A stretch of DNA of 38,131 nucleotides from an uncultured Oscillospiraceae bacterium (GTDB lineage Bacteria; Bacillota_A; Clostridia; Oscillospirales; Oscillospiraceae). The position numbers were made by a program, and so were the translations under genes. Where the stretch lies: assembly GCA_910584605.1 (NCBI GenBank), contig CAJUAW010000006.1, positions 1 through 38,131 on the forward strand. The letters run 5' to 3'. Under the pieces are notes generated by a model. It had not been told where the DNA came from. It did no database searches and was given only the letters and a program-made list of their open reading frames with translations. This document shows positions 23,795-31,149 of the stretch, in pieces; the stretch's first letter is position 1; each line of letters opens with the position of its first letter.

Positions 23795-24037
23795 TTATTT
23801 CAGCAAAACCGCCACGGCGGCCCCCACGGCGATGCCGCAGGAGGCGCCCAGCTCCTTCATGGAGGGCGCCTGGGTCACCGGAACCTGCCGGTTCACCGCC
23901 TCCTGGACCAGGGGCTGGAGCAGACGGGGGTCGGCGTCCACGGCGATATACAGCCGGGCGGCCCGGCCGTCCCGCAGAGCCCGCTTGACCTGCTTGGCTC
24001 CCACGACCTTGTTTGGACCGGATAATTCCTGCATCAT
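23795..24037 (-). CDS. L7Ae-family ribosomal protein (YbxF-like), first gene of the str operon
   Basis: An 80-aa L7Ae/L30e-type RNA-binding protein: VVGAKQVKRALRDGRAARLYIAVDADPRLLQPLVQEA shows the helix-strand pattern and GxxQxxxAL-type RNA contact motif of the family, and the end GIAVGAAVAVLLK matches the C-terminal strand. In Bacillus the homologue YbxF sits before rpsL and binds kink-turn RNA. Two adjacent ATGs (24037, 24034) are possible; GGAG at seven bases favours the first. It is transcribed from the palindrome-decorated promoter at 24115-24143. Confidence 0.88.
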   Translation of the reverse strand: MMQELSGPNKVVGAKQVKRALRDGRAARLYIAVDADPRLLQPLVQEAVNRQVPVTQAPSMKELGASCGIAVGAAVAVLLK

Positions 24038-24105
24038 TTCGGCGCTCCCTCCCTCCCCGTTCGGGGAATTTCATCGGGTAAAAGGGCATGAAGCCCCTAC
24101 CGCCA

Positions 24106-24147
24106 CGAAATGGTATTATACCATTTCGCTGTCCTTGCGTCAAGGAC
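24106..24147 (-). promoter_or_regulatory. str operon promoter embedded in two palindromes
   Basis: On the minus strand TTGACG (complement of 24138-24143), 17 bases, TATAAT (complement of 24115-24120) form the promoter. A perfect palindrome with 11-bp arms (CGAAATGGTAT, 24106-24116 and 24118-24128) is centred on the -10 box. A second, GTCCTTG-CGT-CAAGGAC (24131-24147), covers the -35 box. The palindromes look like repressor sites, or could be partly structural. Confidence 0.7.
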
Positions 24148-24188
24148 ATTTCCGTGGAAAGTTTTCAAAAAACCTTCAAAAAAAGCGC

Positions 24189-24217
24189 AACCGGACGGTC
24201 CGGTTTTCGTCTATAAT
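24189..24217 (+). promoter_or_regulatory. Serpin promoter with a 17-bp palindrome at the -35 position
   Basis: TATAAT at 24212-24217 has no good -35 box. In its place lies the perfect palindrome AACCGGAC-G-GTCCGGTT (24189-24205), suggesting control by a DNA-binding protein, more likely an activator given the weak -35. Confidence 0.6.
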
Positions 24218-24246
24218 GGTAACCACATTAAAAAGGAGGATTTTCC

Positions 24247-25545
24247 ATGAAACGAACCCTTGCCCTGCTCCTGGTCTGCGCCCTGGGCCTCGGCCTGCTG
24301 GCCGGGTGCTCCACTGGAACGGATGAGTCGTTGGGGCCGGGCTGCGACGGTTTCCCCGCCGCACCCCCCTCCCAGCCCTGGTCCAACGCGGAAAAGCTGT
24401 CTGTCAGCCCGAAGGGCAGCGAGGCGGTCAACGAGGCTCTTGCCTCCTTCGGCTTGAAGCTGCTGCAAAAGACCCGGGAGGCGGACAAACAGTCCCCCCT
24501 GGTCTCTCCCCTGTCTGTAGCCCTGGCCCTGTCCATGACCGCCAACGGCGCGGATGGAAACACCTTGGCTCAATTCCAGGAGGTCCTGGGCGGCGGTGTG
24601 GACCTGGAAGAGCTCAACGCCGCCTGCGCCCAGTACCTGTCCGACTACCAGGGGCTGCTTGGCTCCAGCCAGTGCCGCATCGCCAACAGCTTGTGGAAGG
24701 ACCACAGCGGCGGGATTTATGAGGACTTTGTGTCCAAATGCCGGGGGTACTACAGCGCCCAGGTATATGAGGCGGAGCTGTCCGAGCCCCGCATCGTAGA
24801 CGATCTGAATGGCTGGGTTTCGGATAAGACCAACAAAATGATCCCCCAGATCATCGACCAGCCCTTCCCGGAGGAGACCGCATGCCTGCTGGTGAACGCC
24901 CTCTATCTGAAAAACAGCTGGCTCAGCGAGTTCGACCCCCTGTCCACCCATACGATGGACTTCCACCACGCCGGCGGACCCGACAGCCAGGTGGAATACC
25001 TGCGGAAGTTTGACACTCAGCTGTCCTATCTTCAGGGCAAGGGGGCCCAGGGGGTGGTCCTGCCCTACGACGACGGGCGGCTGGCCTTTGTGGCAATTTT
25101 GCCCGATTTGTACCCGGACTCCCCCGATTTGGGTCAGTGGCTGAACAATCTGGAAGGAAACAGCTTATCCCAGCTGATTATCAACAGAGAGGACGCCCTG
25201 TTTGTGAGCTTTGCCATGCCGAAATTCACGGCGGAGTGGAGCGGCAGTCTCACGGACATCCTGTCGGAACTGGGCCTGGAGGACGCTTTTGATGCGGCAA
25301 GGGCCGATTTCTCCAACCTGGGGGACAGTCCGGAGGGCTACTACATCTCCCAGGTGATTCACGCCACAAAAATTGAGGTCAACGAGAAGGGCACCGAGGC
25401 CGCTGCCGCCACGGTGGTGGCAGCAGAATCTGGGGCAGCGGCGCCCCCCCAGGAGGGGATCACCCTGATTCTGGACCGGCCCTTCCTCTACGGCATTGTG
25501 GACCTGTACACCGGCGTGCCCCTGTTTTTGGGGACCTATGAATAA
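24247..25545 (+). CDS. Serpin (serine protease inhibitor) lipoprotein
   Basis: A 432-aa serpin. The signal peptide ends in lipobox LAGC (C21), so the mature protein is anchored outside the cell. Serpin features are SPLSVALALSMTANGADGNTL, IANSLWKD, DDLNGWVSDKTNKMIPQII, LVNALYLKNSWLSEF, and after the hinge the C-terminal DRPFLYGIVDLYTGVPLFLG. The reactive loop has the inhibitory hinge EKGTEAAAATVV (EKGTEAAxA consensus), so it should trap proteases by loop insertion. Counting from the hinge as in antitrypsin puts Gly-Ala at P1-P1', pointing to an elastase-like target (inference). Good ribosome site AAGGAGG. Gut bacterial serpins are thought to act on host or microbial proteases. Confidence 0.93.
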   Translation: MKRTLALLLVCALGLGLLAGCSTGTDESLGPGCDGFPAAPPSQPWSNAEKLSVSPKGSEAVNEALASFGLKLLQKTREADKQSPLVSPLSVALALSMTANGADGNTLAQFQEVLGGGVDLEELNAACAQYLSDYQGLLGSSQCRIANSLWKDHSGGIYEDFVSKCRGYYSAQVYEAELSEPRIVDDLNGWVSDKTNKMIPQIIDQPFPEETACLLVNALYLKNSWLSEFDPLSTHTMDFHHAGGPDSQVEYLRKFDTQLSYLQGKGAQGVVLPYDDGRLAFVAILPDLYPDSPDLGQWLNNLEGNSLSQLIINREDALFVSFAMPKFTAEWSGSLTDILSELGLEDAFDAARADFSNLGDSPEGYYISQVIHATKIEVNEKGTEAAAATVVAAESGAAAPPQEGITLILDRPFLYGIVDLYTGVPLFLGTYE

Positions 25546-25599
25546 ATTTCACCGGTATGGGCATAGTATGGGGACCAATATTTAAAGGAGGTATCCCAT

Positions 25600-25785
25600 A
25601 TGCAAGTCCATGTCAACGGCAACTGCATCGGCTGCGGCATGTGCGCCAGCGTCTGCCCCAACGAGTTCTTCATGACCGACGGCGGCACCGCCGCCGCCTT
25701 CTCCCCGGAGGTGGGCGACGACCTGGCCGGCCAGGTCCAGGCCGCGGCGGACGGATGTCCGGTGAGTGCCATCGAGGTGCGGTAA
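25600..25785 (+). CDS. Small 4Fe-4S ferredoxin
   Basis: A 61-aa ferredoxin with CIGCGMCASVCP (residues 9-20) and a distant GCPVSAI near the C-terminus: the CxxCxxC plus CP pattern of a single [4Fe-4S] ferredoxin, with an extra cysteine in the first cluster. It is a soluble low-potential electron carrier. AAAGGAGG precedes the ATG. A terminator follows; the serpin gene lies 54 bases upstream and may be co-transcribed. Confidence 0.93.
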   Translation: MQVHVNGNCIGCGMCASVCPNEFFMTDGGTAAAFSPEVGDDLAGQVQAAADGCPVSAIEVR

Positions 25786-25795
25786 TGCAGAAAAA

Positions 25796-25830
25796 AGCTC
25801 CCGTCAGCTCAGGCTGACGGGAGCTTTTTA
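25796..25830. terminator. Bidirectional terminator between ferredoxin and CBS gene
   Basis: AGCTCCCGTCAG (25796-25807) pairs perfectly with CTGACGGGAGCT (25814-25825), with A and T runs on either side, placed between two convergent genes. Confidence 0.9.
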
Positions 25831-25835
25831 TGTAC

Positions 25836-26738
25836 TTATTCGCTCTCCTTCTCCGGATCGGGCTCCAGCTGTTCCACCAGCGCCCACTCCACCCGGCGGT
25901 CGCACAGCTCCTCCACCTGAATGCGCAGGCCCAGGGCCTCGACCACCGGACGGCTGCCGTCCTCAGGGATGACGGACAGCTGGGAAAAGATCAGACCGCC
26001 CAACGTGTCATAGTCCCGCTCCTCGTCCTCCGGCAGGGAAAAGTCCATGGCCTCGGCCAGTTCCTCCAGGTCGGCAGAGCCGGACACCCGCCAGCGGCCC
26101 CCCTCCAGCGGGATAATCTCCTGCTCCTCCTGGGGGTCGAACTCGTCGTAGATGTTGCCCACCAGCTCCTCCAGCAGGTCCTCCAGAGTGACCAGGCCGC
26201 TGGTACCGCCGTACTCGTCCACCACCAGGGCCATATGGGTCTTTTTGCCCTGCATGTCCCGGAAGAGCACGTCGGCGGACACCGTCTCGGGCACAAAGTA
26301 GGCCGGACGGAGCAGGTCCTTCCAGGGCAGGGGGTCGGGCTGGTGGAAGTTGAGCAGATAGTCCCGGGTGGACAGCACCCCCAGGATATCGTCCGCGTCC
26401 TCTCCGTACACTGGGAAGCGGGACAGGCCCGACTGGCGGATGGCGTCCAGGATGGCGTCCTCCTCCGCGCCGGCGGGGAGGGACACCATGTCGGTGCGGT
26501 GGACCATCACGTCCTTGGCGGTAGTGCTGTCAAACTGGAATACGTTTTCAATCAGCTCTTTCTCGTTGCTCTGGATCGCTCCGGACTCCTCGCCCTCCTC
26601 CACCATAGCCATAATGTTGTCCTCCGAAACCTGGTCCTTCCGGTGCAGGACCCGCAGGATGGGCCGCCAAAGCAGTTGGAGCAAATTCACACACAGGCTT
26701 ACCAAAAAAAGTATCAGCCATAATTGGCCGTCGTCCAC
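25836..26738 (-). CDS. CBS-domain CorC/HlyC family membrane protein
   Basis: A 300-aa protein with one N-terminal membrane segment (about 5-22, LWLILFLVSLCVNLLQLLW), then a paired CBS module (TAKDVMVHRTDMVSLP to SADVLFRDMQGKKTHMALVVDEYGGTSGLVTLEDLLEELVGNIYDEFD) and a C-terminal CorC_HlyC domain (WRVSGSADLEEL onwards). The four-helix DUF21 domain of full-length magnesium exporters is missing, so it is the short form. Likely an accessory to ion transport or a nucleotide-sensing regulator. Start is GTG at 26738, eight bases after GGAGG; the TTG at 26756 overlaps the ribosome site. Confidence 0.88.
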   Translation of the reverse strand: MDDGQLWLILFLVSLCVNLLQLLWRPILRVLHRKDQVSEDNIMAMVEEGEESGAIQSNEKELIENVFQFDSTTAKDVMVHRTDMVSLPAGAEEDAILDAIRQSGLSRFPVYGEDADDILGVLSTRDYLLNFHQPDPLPWKDLLRPAYFVPETVSADVLFRDMQGKKTHMALVVDEYGGTSGLVTLEDLLEELVGNIYDEFDPQEEQEIIPLEGGRWRVSGSADLEELAEAMDFSLPEDEERDYDTLGGLIFSQLSVIPEDGSRPVVEALGLRIQVEELCDRRVEWALVEQLEPDPEKESE

Positions 26739-26913
26739 AGGGATAACCTCCTTCAACAGGCAGACAAGTTGAATACGCCTGCATCATAGCATAATCCTCC
26801 AGTGATTGCAAGGGGTCAGACGTCTTTTCGGGGAAAAGAGATTTTGGGGCTGGAATTTTTCCCCGTATATGGTATACTTTTTACCATCCTGAATGAGAGG
26901 AGCGGATGCGGCG

Positions 26914-28173
26914 ATGCCTCAGCTGCCGGCCCGGGTGCGGGCCACCCTGGAAACCTGCGGAGCCTTTGCCAAGTGGCTTGTCTATGCTTGCCTCACCGGC
27001 GTCATTGTGGGATTGGTGGGGGTGGCCTTCCACCTTGGCATCGACGCCGCCTCCGAGCTGCGGGGGGAGTACCCCCAGATCATCTGGCTGCTGCCCCTGG
27101 GCGGCGCGGCCATCGTGCTGCTGTACCGCGTGTGCGGCATGGAGAAGGACCGGGGCACCAATCTGGTACTGGTGGCGGTCCGGGACGCAGAGCGGCTGAA
27201 GCTGCGCACCGCCCCGCTGATTTTTCTGTCCACCATCCTCACCCATCTGGTGGGCGGCTCCGCCGGGCGGGAGGGCGCGGCCCTTCAGCTGGGCGGGTCG
27301 CTGGCCGCCTTCACCGGAAAGCGGCTCCATCTGGACGACCAGGACGAGCGCATCATGGTCATGAGCGGCATGGCCGCCGCCTTCGCCGCCCTGTTCGGCA
27401 CCCCCCTCACCGCCTCCCTCTTCGCCATGGAGGTGGTCACGGTGGGCCGGATGTACTACGCCGCTCTGGTGCCCTGCCTGCTCTCCTCCTCCACCGCGCT
27501 GCTGGTGGCCCAGACCTTCGGCCTCCACTTGGACGGGGGCTACCCGGTCCACGACGCGGTGGGGATCTCCCCCCTCCCCCTGGTCCAGGTGGCCGTGCTG
27601 GGGGTGCTGTGCGCCCTGGTGTCCATCCTCTTCTGCGTGACGATGCACACCGCCCCCAAGCTGTACGCCAAATGCCTCCCCAATCCTGTGGTTCGGGCCG
27701 CTGTGGGCGGGGCGCTGGTACTGGGCCTCACCCTGCTGGCGGGCGAACAGACCTACAACGGCGCAGGCGACCCGGTCATCCGCCGCCTGCTGGCCGGCGA
27801 GACCATCCCGGAAGCCTTCGCGCTGAAGCTGCTGTTCACCGCCCTCACCCTGGGAGCCGGGTTCCGGGGAGGCGAGATCGTCCCGGTGCTGTTCACCGGC
27901 TGCGCCTTCGGCACCTGGGTGGGACCGCTCCTGGGCCTGCCCCACGGCTTCTCCGGGGCGCTGGGCATGGCGGCGGTGTTCTGCGGGGCCACCAATTGCC
28001 CCCTCAGCTCCATCCTGCTGGCCTACGAGCTGTTCGGAGGCACCAGCCTGCCCTTGTACGCCCTGTGCTGCGGGGTATCCTACATGCTGTCCGGCTACTA
28101 CGGCCTGTACAGCGAGCAGAAGATCATCTATTCCAAGTTCAAGCCCCAATGGATCGACAAAAAAGCAAAATAA
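26914..28173 (+). CDS. CLC-family anion channel/antiporter
   Basis: A 419-aa membrane protein of the CLC family with about ten or more hydrophobic helices. Key motifs are GGSAGREGAALQLGG with the gating glutamate E120, and GFRGGEIVPVLFTGCAFG, the counterpart of GGxFxPxLxxGAxxG. No GSGIP motif is seen at the usual chloride site, and the GREGA and GGE-VP forms recall the fluoride/proton antiporter branch; that is inference, and no fluoride riboswitch is present upstream. ATG at 26914 follows AGAGGAG; an in-frame ATG at 26893 has no ribosome site. A TATACT -10 box lies near 26873. It is followed after 12 bases by the VOC gene. Confidence 0.88.
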   Translation: MPQLPARVRATLETCGAFAKWLVYACLTGVIVGLVGVAFHLGIDAASELRGEYPQIIWLLPLGGAAIVLLYRVCGMEKDRGTNLVLVAVRDAERLKLRTAPLIFLSTILTHLVGGSAGREGAALQLGGSLAAFTGKRLHLDDQDERIMVMSGMAAAFAALFGTPLTASLFAMEVVTVGRMYYAALVPCLLSSSTALLVAQTFGLHLDGGYPVHDAVGISPLPLVQVAVLGVLCALVSILFCVTMHTAPKLYAKCLPNPVVRAAVGGALVLGLTLLAGEQTYNGAGDPVIRRLLAGETIPEAFALKLLFTALTLGAGFRGGEIVPVLFTGCAFGTWVGPLLGLPHGFSGALGMAAVFCGATNCPLSSILLAYELFGGTSLPLYALCCGVSYMLSGYYGLYSEQKIIYSKFKPQWIDKKAK

Positions 28174-28185
28174 AGGAGAATCATC

Positions 28186-28557
28186 ATGATCACATTCAAC
28201 CACTTCAACTTCAACGTCCTAGATCTGGACCGATCCCTGGCCTTCTACAAGGAGGCGCTGAACCTGTCCCCCGCCCGGGAGAAGGATGCCCAGGACGGCT
28301 CCTTCAAGCTGGTCTATCTGGCGGATGAGGCGGGCAGTCCCTTCCAGCTGGAGCTGACCTGGCTCCGGGACCGGACCGAGCCCTACAACCTGGGAGAGTG
28401 CGAGTTCCATCTGGCGTTCCACACCGGGGAGTATGACGCCCTGTACGCCAAGCACAAGGCCATGGGCTGCATTTGCTTTGAAAATCCTGCCATGGGCATC
28501 TACTTCATCACCGATCCCGACGGCTACTGGATCGAGATTGTCCCGGAGACGAAATAA
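28186..28557 (+). CDS. VOC-family (glyoxalase I-like) protein
   Basis: A 123-aa VOC protein with two beta-alpha-beta-beta-beta repeats. Likely metal ligands are His6 (FNHFNFNV), Glu in FQLELTW (about 56), His in CEFHLAF (about 75) and Glu near the end (YWIEIVPE), matching glyoxalase I. It may isomerise the hemithioacetal of methylglyoxal and a thiol. It is preceded by AAAGGAG and overlaps the next gene by one base (TAATG), so translation is coupled with the acyltransferase-like gene. Confidence 0.9.
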   Translation: MITFNHFNFNVLDLDRSLAFYKEALNLSPAREKDAQDGSFKLVYLADEAGSPFQLELTWLRDRTEPYNLGECEFHLAFHTGEYDALYAKHKAMGCICFENPAMGIYFITDPDGYWIEIVPETK

Positions 28558-29606
28558 TGGCCAAGGGAGACCGCGATCTTGGCTGGCCCGGCTTTTTCCG
28601 GGTCTTTACCGTGCTGTGCGCCATCATCCAGCTCCTTGCCCAGAGCGGTCAGGGGCTGGTCCAGGCCGGCTCGGGAACGTGGCAGGTCCTCTCCGTCTAC
28701 GAGGGCCTGACCTGCTGGTCCATTCCCGCCCTGTTCATGCTGTGGGGCATGTCCGCCCTGGAGGGGGGTAAGCCCCAGGTCTCCGCCAGCCTGCTGGGGC
28801 TGGCCCTGCCCGCCTTTTGCCTGCTGGTGTTCTGGGGGGTGGTATACGCCGTTGTCTCCGCCCTGCTGGAGGGGGGCCTCGACTCCACCGCCGCCGGACT
28901 GTGGGCCATTCTGACGGCGGTGATAAAGGGGGACACCTATTTTCACCTGTGGGTGCTCTATCCTCTCATCGGTCTTTACCTGGTCCATCCGGTGCTCCAC
29001 CGCTTCACCTCCGCGGCCAGCCGGGGAGAACTACACTATTTTCTGGGCCTGTGCGTTCTGTTCGCCTCCATCCTGCCCCTGTGGACCGCCTTCCGGCCCA
29101 ACGGCGCCATTGCGCTCCTGCTGATGCGTTTCGGGGTCCATCTGGTGCTGGGCTGGGCGGGGTGCTACGTGGCCGGGTGGTATTTGCGGCACTTCGAAAT
29201 CAGCCGGGCGGCGGAATTCATCCTGTACATCCTGGGCATTCTGGGTTTGGTCCTCACGCTGATTGGGGACGGACTCACCGGCGGGAGCCGGGAGCTGTGG
29301 CGTCAATACAGCGCTCCCAATGTGGCGCTCACTGCGGCGGCCTTCTGCGTCCTGTTCCGCTACGTGCTGGGCATCAGCGAGGAACGCTCCCGCCGCCGGG
29401 CGGTGAACCGCATCGGGACCTATGCCTTCGGCGCCTATCTCATCCACCAGCTCTGGTACCTGATCTTCCGCTGGTGCGGGGTGGGCCTGCTGTCCTTCCC
29501 GCCGGTATGCTCGGTGCCGGTGTTCGCGCTGGTGTTCTTCCTGCTGTCCCTCCCCTTCGCCTGGCTGATCTCCCTGATCCCCGGCATCGGCCCCCGCCTG
29601 ACCTGA
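28557..29606 (+). CDS. Acyltransferase-3 family membrane protein lacking the usual His
   Basis: A 349-aa integral membrane protein with about ten helices and the acyltransferase-3 (OatA/WecH-type) pattern: an N-terminal segment FFRVFTVLCAIIQLLAQ, then FHLWVLYPLIGLYLVHPVLHRF and the C-terminal GTYAFGAYLIHQLWYLIF. In active members the first helix has Arg followed 10-11 residues later by a catalytic His; here these positions are Gln and Leu, with no His. The enzyme may therefore be inactive, use a different residue, or be a transporter-like relative. It is translationally coupled to the VOC gene and ends before a bidirectional terminator. Confidence 0.82.
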   Translation: MAKGDRDLGWPGFFRVFTVLCAIIQLLAQSGQGLVQAGSGTWQVLSVYEGLTCWSIPALFMLWGMSALEGGKPQVSASLLGLALPAFCLLVFWGVVYAVVSALLEGGLDSTAAGLWAILTAVIKGDTYFHLWVLYPLIGLYLVHPVLHRFTSAASRGELHYFLGLCVLFASILPLWTAFRPNGAIALLLMRFGVHLVLGWAGCYVAGWYLRHFEISRAAEFILYILGILGLVLTLIGDGLTGGSRELWRQYSAPNVALTAAAFCVLFRYVLGISEERSRRRAVNRIGTYAFGAYLIHQLWYLIFRWCGVGLLSFPPVCSVPVFALVFFLLSLPFAWLISLIPGIGPRLT

Positions 29607-29637
29607 ATGCAGCCGCCAGCAAAAGCAGCAAAAAAAG

Positions 29638-29662
29638 GACCCGGAGCGTAACGCTCCGGGTC
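29638..29662. terminator. Bidirectional terminator
   Basis: GACCCGGAGCG (29638-29648) pairs perfectly with CGCTCCGGGTC (29652-29662) between the convergent acyltransferase-like and TSCPD genes. Confidence 0.85.
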
Positions 29663-29673
29663 TGTCCGTTCTG

Positions 29674-29916
29674 TTACAGCGCCGTCTTCAGCGCCTGGGC
29701 CAGCTGGTCGGGGCAGGAGGTCGCCCTGGGGCCGCAGCGAATGCCCTCCATGCGCTGGATGGCGTCCTCCACCTTCATTCCCTTCAGCAGGGAAGAGATT
29801 CCCTTCAGGTTGCCGTCACAGCCGCCCACTACCTGGACCGACTGGATCATCCCCTCCTCCACCTCGATCCGGAACAGCCGGGAACAGGTGCCCTGAGGAG
29901 CATATTCGATGGTCAT
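29674..29916 (-). CDS. TSCPD-domain protein (TIGR03905 type)
   Basis: An 80-aa protein, TIEYAPQGTCSRLFRIEVEEG, VVGGCDGNLKGISSLLKGM and GIRCGPRATSCPDQLAQAL, matching the small TSCPD proteins related to the C-terminus of ribonucleotide reductases. It has four conserved cysteines (Cys11, Cys33 and the two in RCGPRATSCPD). Function is unknown. ATG at 29916 is chosen because AAGGAAAGG lies upstream; the longer frame starts inside that region. Its promoter is probably at 30001-30029. Confidence 0.9.
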   Translation of the reverse strand: MTIEYAPQGTCSRLFRIEVEEGMIQSVQVVGGCDGNLKGISSLLKGMKVEDAIQRMEGIRCGPRATSCPDQLAQALKTAL

Positions 29917-30000
29917 AGCGCCGCCGCCTTTCCTTCTAAAATTCACCGCCCTTCGACAAATCCCGACAGGCTTCGCTGCCGCTTTGGCGGTATAATGGGA

Positions 30001-30029
30001 ATTATATCAGATCCTGGCGGCAAAGGCAA
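30001..30029 (-). promoter_or_regulatory. Promoter of the TSCPD gene
   Basis: TTGCCT (complement of 30024-30029), 17 bases, TATAAT (complement of 30001-30006), immediately after the spo0A stop codon. Confidence 0.65.
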
Positions 30030-30032
30030 GGC

Positions 30033-30794
30033 TTACAGCACCTTCCGCCGGGACAGACGGATCCGGTCCGCGATCATGGCGATAAACTCACTGTTGGTGG
30101 GCTTGCCCTTGGCATTGGAGACCGTGTAGCCAAAGTATTTCTGAAGGGTCTCCAGATCGCCCCGGTCCCAGGCAACCTCGATGGCGTGGCGGATGGCCCG
30201 CTCCACCCGGCTGGGCGTGGTATTAAACCGCTTGGCCACCTCGGGATAGAGCACCTTGGTCACCGCGTTGATCACATCCATGTCGTTGACCGCGATGATG
30301 ATCGCCTCCCGCAGGTACTGGTACCCCTTGATGTGCGCAGGGACGCCCACCTCATGAATGATTGCGGTCACCTGGCTCTCCAGGCTGGCGCTGCTGTCCA
30401 ACTCCGGCTCTGCGCCACCGGAGGCCATCACCTGCCGCAGCCGCTCGCCCACAACGGTGATCCGGCAGGGCTTGGTGACAAAGAAGTCCGCGCCCTTGGC
30501 CGCCGCCGCGTCCACCACGCTGCCCTTGATATAGCTGGACAGGATCAGCACCTTCGGCCGTTCCCGCAGCCGGGAGATCGCGTCCAGCACGTCCATACCG
30601 TCCATCCCGCCTGTGAGCACCATATCCATGACCACCGCATCAGGCTGGTCCCGCTGGATCATGCGCATCAGTTCAGATCCGTCTTCCGTTTCACCTACGA
30701 TCTGAAAATCTGGTTCTTCTGACAGCGCCCGGATCAGGTTTTTTCTAAACTCTATCCCTGTATCGGCCACCACGATTCGTTTCGTGCTTTCCAT
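30033..30794 (-). CDS. spo0A: Sporulation master response regulator Spo0A
   Basis: A 253-aa Spo0A. The receiver domain has the acidic pocket D11, the phosphorylation site D57 (VVMDMVLTGG), the switch Ser (LILSSY) and K108 (FVTKPC). After a linker, the C-terminal DNA-binding domain shows the diagnostic IHEVGVPAHIKGYQYLREAI and TTPSRVERAIRHAIEVAWDRG, the recognition helix of Spo0A. Once phosphorylated it starts the sporulation programme. It lies downstream of spoIVB on the same strand, the conserved order in Bacillus and Clostridium, with 355 bases between them holding a spoIVB terminator and possible 0A boxes. Confidence 0.98.
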   Translation of the reverse strand: MESTKRIVVADTGIEFRKNLIRALSEEPDFQIVGETEDGSELMRMIQRDQPDAVVMDMVLTGGMDGMDVLDAISRLRERPKVLILSSYIKGSVVDAAAAKGADFFVTKPCRITVVGERLRQVMASGGAEPELDSSASLESQVTAIIHEVGVPAHIKGYQYLREAIIIAVNDMDVINAVTKVLYPEVAKRFNTTPSRVERAIRHAIEVAWDRGDLETLQKYFGYTVSNAKGKPTNSEFIAMIADRIRLSRRKVL

Positions 30795-30860
30795 TCGTTT
30801 CTTCTTCCTTTCATTAAAAATCTATGATGACCGGCAAAAGGTCCCGACTATTCACGGTTT

Positions 30861-30954
30861 GTTTCGACCGGCCGCTTACAATTTATCACATTATGGCACA
30901 ATATGCAAGTCATTTCTTCATATTTTCCAGCACTTTTTATCAGCATATTCGACC
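30861..30954 (-). promoter_or_regulatory. Possible 0A boxes upstream of spo0A
   Basis: Two sequences on the minus strand, GGTCGAAAC (complement of 30861-30869) and GGTCGAAT (complement of 30947-30954), resemble the Spo0A site TGTCGAA with one mismatch each. They are 86 bases apart in the AT-rich region before spo0A, as expected for autoregulation. No confident -35/-10 pair could be assigned. Confidence 0.4.
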
Positions 30955-30983
30955 TTTTTTACACTCAAATAAAACTTATTCTT

Positions 30984-31008
30984 AAAAAAGCGGGCCCCAG
31001 CCGCCCGC
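30984..31008 (-). terminator. Terminator after spoIVB
   Basis: GCGGGC/GCCCGC (30990-30995 and 31003-31008 on the plus strand), followed on the minus strand by six T (complement of 30984-30989). A second, longer stem (31101-31135, 16-bp arms with one mismatch) lies closer to spoIVB but has no T tract. Confidence 0.65.
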
Positions 31009-31149
31009 CCGGACCGGTATGCCCTCAAACAGGCGGCCATCGCCGCCCTCCAGCATGTACCCCCAAGGCCGGATTTCCTGCCGCAGAGGGAATCGCGGAG
31101 CATGTGAGCCCAGGCCGGCGGCCTGGACTCACATGCGTTCCAGCCTTCG

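Noticed and set aside
26757..26913. Possible fluoride riboswitch before the CLC gene
   Set aside because: The conserved fluoride-switch sequence is not present; only a promoter-like TATACT is seen.
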